NCBI GenBank assembly: GCA_017623265.1
Contig: JAGAPM010000302.1
Coordinates: 1 to 14,506, forward strand
Direction: 5' to 3'
DNA from: Lentisphaeria bacterium
GTDB taxonomy: Bacteria; Verrucomicrobiota; Lentisphaeria; Victivallales; UBA1829
DNA length: 14,506 bases
Shown here: positions 12,298 through 14,506 of the stretch, piece after piece
Layout of the letters: every line of letters begins with the position of its first letter
Numbering within the stretch: position 1 is the stretch's first letter
Notes under the pieces: generated by a model
Seen by the model: the letters and a program-made list of their open reading frames with translations, nothing else
Database searches by the model: none
Told to the model about the DNA's origin: nothing
Made by a program: the position numbers and the translations under genes

Positions 12298-14506
12298 ATG
12301 GCGATCATCGGTAAAGTGGAACGGAAAAACTGGAAAGTGATCCTGCTGAGTACAGTGATCCATTTGATCCTGCTTCTGGGGGCGGCAACCATGGTCTATC
12401 CTTTGCTGCTGATGCTTTCCGGGTCGGTGAAAAGTTCCGTGGATTTCAAAAACTTCACGATCTTCCCGGAATATCTTCTTACGGAAAATGACGGTCAGGA
12501 ACTGCTGTTCAAAAAGTATCTGGCAACGAAATACAACAATCGGGTTTTGCGTATGGCGGGGGATTTCAAAGATCCTTATGCAACCTTCGATACCGTTACA
12601 CCGCCCACACGGGAAAATCAGGTCCGGCGCACCTCTGACTACCGGAACTTTCTGGCGGTCTGCAAAAAAGAACTGCCTCATTACTGGTTTCTTCTGGGAA
12701 TGGCATACGAGCCGGGGATCGATCCCCTTTCCCTGCGCAATTTCCGGGAATTTCTGCAGGACGGCAGAAGCGATACCCGCCACGCACTCCGTGAACTGAA
12801 CGAATCCTGCACTACTCAATTTGCCGATTGGAATGAGATCTCGCTGCCCGCTGAAAACTTCTTTTTACGGCGTAACTCCGGTGATTACCGTTCCGGTCTG
12901 CTGAAAAAATTGCACGAGTTCAAATACAGCAATTATGTAACTTCTCTCGTCGAGATCTGGCCGGATATGGAAGGTGATTTCATCGCCATGCTGCGGCGGG
13001 ATTGCGGCAGAAGTCTGGAAGCGATCAATCGGACACTGAACACAAAATATAATTCCTGGCGTGAGATCGTTCTTCCGGAAAAAGTACCGGATGAAAATCC
13101 ATTGCTTGCCGCCCGTTGGGAGGAATTTGTCAAGAATGAGATCAATGCCGCATTCATCACAGTCGATCCCCGCATTGCCACTGCTCCCTGGCAGCGGTTT
13201 CTGAAAGATAAATACAGCAATCTTACCACACTGAACAAGGCTCACGGCACACAATATACCGTTTGGGACAACATCCCCTTCCCTGAAAGCCTGCCGCAAT
13301 CCGGGATTCTCCGGATCGACTGGATGGATTTTCTCAGCGGCAACTCCACGCACGCAAAAATGTGGCACGATTTTCTGAAACTGAAATATCAGAATCGGAT
13401 CGGCGATCTGAACGCAGAATGGGGAACCGGCTTCCGCACCTTCGGCGAAATCCCGTTCAAAAAATCCCGAAGCGATAACGAAGCAGAAAACCGGGCGGCG
13501 GCAGAACTGGATGACCGGATCCGCCATAACCGGCAGAAAGAAGTCCCCGCAGAAGCAATCACCCTTCACACACTGGCAAACCGGTATCGGGCATGGCTGA
13601 AGGCTTCTTATTCAAACAATCCCGATGCAGTGGCAAATGCGTACGGACTCGGTTATAACACATTCGATGAAATCCTGCTGCCACAGACTGCACCCGGAGA
13701 AGACAATCTGGCAAAACATGCCGACTGGATGGATTTTCTGCGGGCTCTCCCTCCGGAAACGATCGGACTGCTCCGCAATACCGCCGGCAGTTACCGGCAG
13801 TATCTCCGGAAGCTGTACACCCGGAACGGAGTTTGTGATTTCGAAGCAATGAGCCGGGATTACGGCAAAACGGTCACCGGTGAAAACAATATTCCAATCT
13901 TCCTTACCTGTCCACCGTCCGGGAAAGCGTGTACCGACTACCTGAATGCGATCCGGAATAATCTCTTTCCCGGTCAATACATGCTGACAGATTACGAAAC
14001 ACACAGTCCGGCATGGCACGCTTTTCTGGAGAAAAAGTATGTCAACATCCGGGAGCTGAACCGGAAATGGCATATCACGCCCCGGGACTTCAACGATTTC
14101 TCTCTGCCGACCCGGGAACATGAATGGCAGCTCCTTCAGGAAAATGCCGGATTCCTGCGGCACAAATACCTGACCCGGAACTATAAAATGGTCTTCAATA
14201 CCCTGTTCACCAATGGCAATGCCGCAATCAACACATTGATCTACTGCCTGCTTTCGGTCCTGGCGGCACTGCTGATCAATCCGCTGTGTGCGTATGGACT
14301 TTCCCGCTGGAAACCGGCTTCATCCTATAAGATCCTGCTCTTCCTTATGCTGCCCATGGCGTTTCCGGCAATGGTGCTGGGAATCCCGCAGTTTCTGATG
14401 ATCCGGGATCTGGGACTGCTCAACACCTTCGCCGCCCTGATCCTGCCGGGAATCGCAAACGGGTATTCCATCTTCCTGCTCAAGGGATTTTTTGACAGTC
14501 TTCTAA
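12298..14506 (+). CDS. MalG-type ABC permease with a giant repeat-bearing first loop (3' end missing)
   Basis: The frame is open from the ATG at 12298 to the window end (736 codons plus one base). The first helix (about 18-40) and GSVKSSVDFKNFTIFPEYL resemble the N-terminus of MalG-type permeases. Typical MalG sequence resumes only at about residue 640: NTLIYCLLSVLAALLINPLC, AYGLSRWK (665-672), LPMAFPAMVLGIPQFLM, and NGYSIFLLKGFFDSL at the edge, just ahead of where the EAA loop would begin. The intervening 600 residues are an extracytoplasmic insertion. Normal members have about 40-50 residues there. It contains about eight degenerate repeats of the form FLKxKYxN..LN..WGTxYxxWxEIxLP. GGAG (12285-12288) lies nine bases before the ATG, and the upstream TGA is three bases away. 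It should pair with the fused permease upstream to form the transmembrane channel. Confidence 0.85.
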   Translation, partial: MAIIGKVERKNWKVILLSTVIHLILLLGAATMVYPLLLMLSGSVKSSVDFKNFTIFPEYLLTENDGQELLFKKYLATKYNNRVLRMAGDFKDPYATFDTVTPPTRENQVRRTSDYRNFLAVCKKELPHYWFLLGMAYEPGIDPLSLRNFREFLQDGRSDTRHALRELNESCTTQFADWNEISLPAENFFLRRNSGDYRSGLLKKLHEFKYSNYVTSLVEIWPDMEGDFIAMLRRDCGRSLEAINRTLNTKYNSWREIVLPEKVPDENPLLAARWEEFVKNEINAAFITVDPRIATAPWQRFLKDKYSNLTTLNKAHGTQYTVWDNIPFPESLPQSGILRIDWMDFLSGNSTHAKMWHDFLKLKYQNRIGDLNAEWGTGFRTFGEIPFKKSRSDNEAENRAAAELDDRIRHNRQKEVPAEAITLHTLANRYRAWLKASYSNNPDAVANAYGLGYNTFDEILLPQTAPGEDNLAKHADWMDFLRALPPETIGLLRNTAGSYRQYLRKLYTRNGVCDFEAMSRDYGKTVTGENNIPIFLTCPPSGKACTDYLNAIRNNLFPGQYMLTDYETHSPAWHAFLEKKYVNIRELNRKWHITPRDFNDFSLPTREHEWQLLQENAGFLRHKYLTRNYKMVFNTLFTNGNAAINTLIYCLLSVLAALLINPLCAYGLSRWKPASSYKILLFLMLPMAFPAMVLGIPQFLMIRDLGLLNTFAALILPGIANGYSIFLLKGFFDSLL
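12505..14127 (+). repeat. About eight degenerate ~60-80-residue protein repeats in the permease loop
   Basis: Repeat cores begin near residues 70, 149, 228, 298, 356, 430, 499 and 573 of the MalG-type protein. The clearest copies are FLKDKYSNLTTLNKAHGTQY (301-320), FLKLKYQNRIGDLNAEWGTG (359-378), WLKASYSNNPDAVANAYGLG (433-452) and FLEKKYVNIRELNRKW (576-591). Each is usually followed by a W/F-x-E/N-I-x-L-P ending such as WREIVLP, WDNIPFP or FDEILLP. The first and seventh copies are the most diverged. The copies differ strongly in DNA, so the array is old. The core resembles the WL..KYG..LN.aWGt.FW..Y..W.EI.lP segment I know from GH42 beta-galactosidases, but no catalytic domain is present. Confidence 0.7.

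Overview
The window looks like a bacterial chromosome of moderate GC from an anaerobic, carbohydrate-using organism. Several features together suggest the Lentisphaerota/Victivallales part of the PVC group: a DUF1846 protein beside phosphotransacetylase, a BspA-type leucine-rich-repeat protein, and an unusual sugar ABC importer. This assignment is inference from gene content only. No rRNA, tRNA, CRISPR array, insertion sequence or phage gene was seen.

Left part, mainly minus strand: the 5' end of a gyrA-like gene runs off the left edge and has its own promoter. Next is a stress-protein operon read right to left, fmdB (zinc ribbon), htpG (Hsp90) and dnaJ (Hsp40), ending in a strong hairpin terminator. 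htpG and dnaJ overlap as TAATG. The dnaJ reading frame carries an in-frame TAG at codon 321. The missing C-terminal 68 codons continue in the same frame to a normal TAA. An EamA/DMT-type membrane transporter follows, also on the minus strand.

Middle: divergent from the transporter, a DUF1846 protein and phosphotransacetylase (pta) form a probable two-gene plus-strand operon, closed by a strong terminator. Convergent to it lies a secreted leucine-rich-repeat protein built of three tandem modules of about 164 residues.

Right part, plus strand: a promoter starts a two-gene operon for a CUT1-type carbohydrate importer of odd design. The first gene fuses a membrane-anchored solute-binding protein to a MalF-type permease in one 880-residue chain. 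The second, cut by the window end, is a MalG-type permease whose first extracytoplasmic loop is expanded to about 600 residues. That loop carries about eight degenerate repeats resembling a short segment of GH42 beta-galactosidases. Both permease subunits therefore carry large extracytoplasmic parts, and no ATPase is visible in the window. This importer is the best candidate here for something not yet described; the in-frame amber codon in dnaJ is second.
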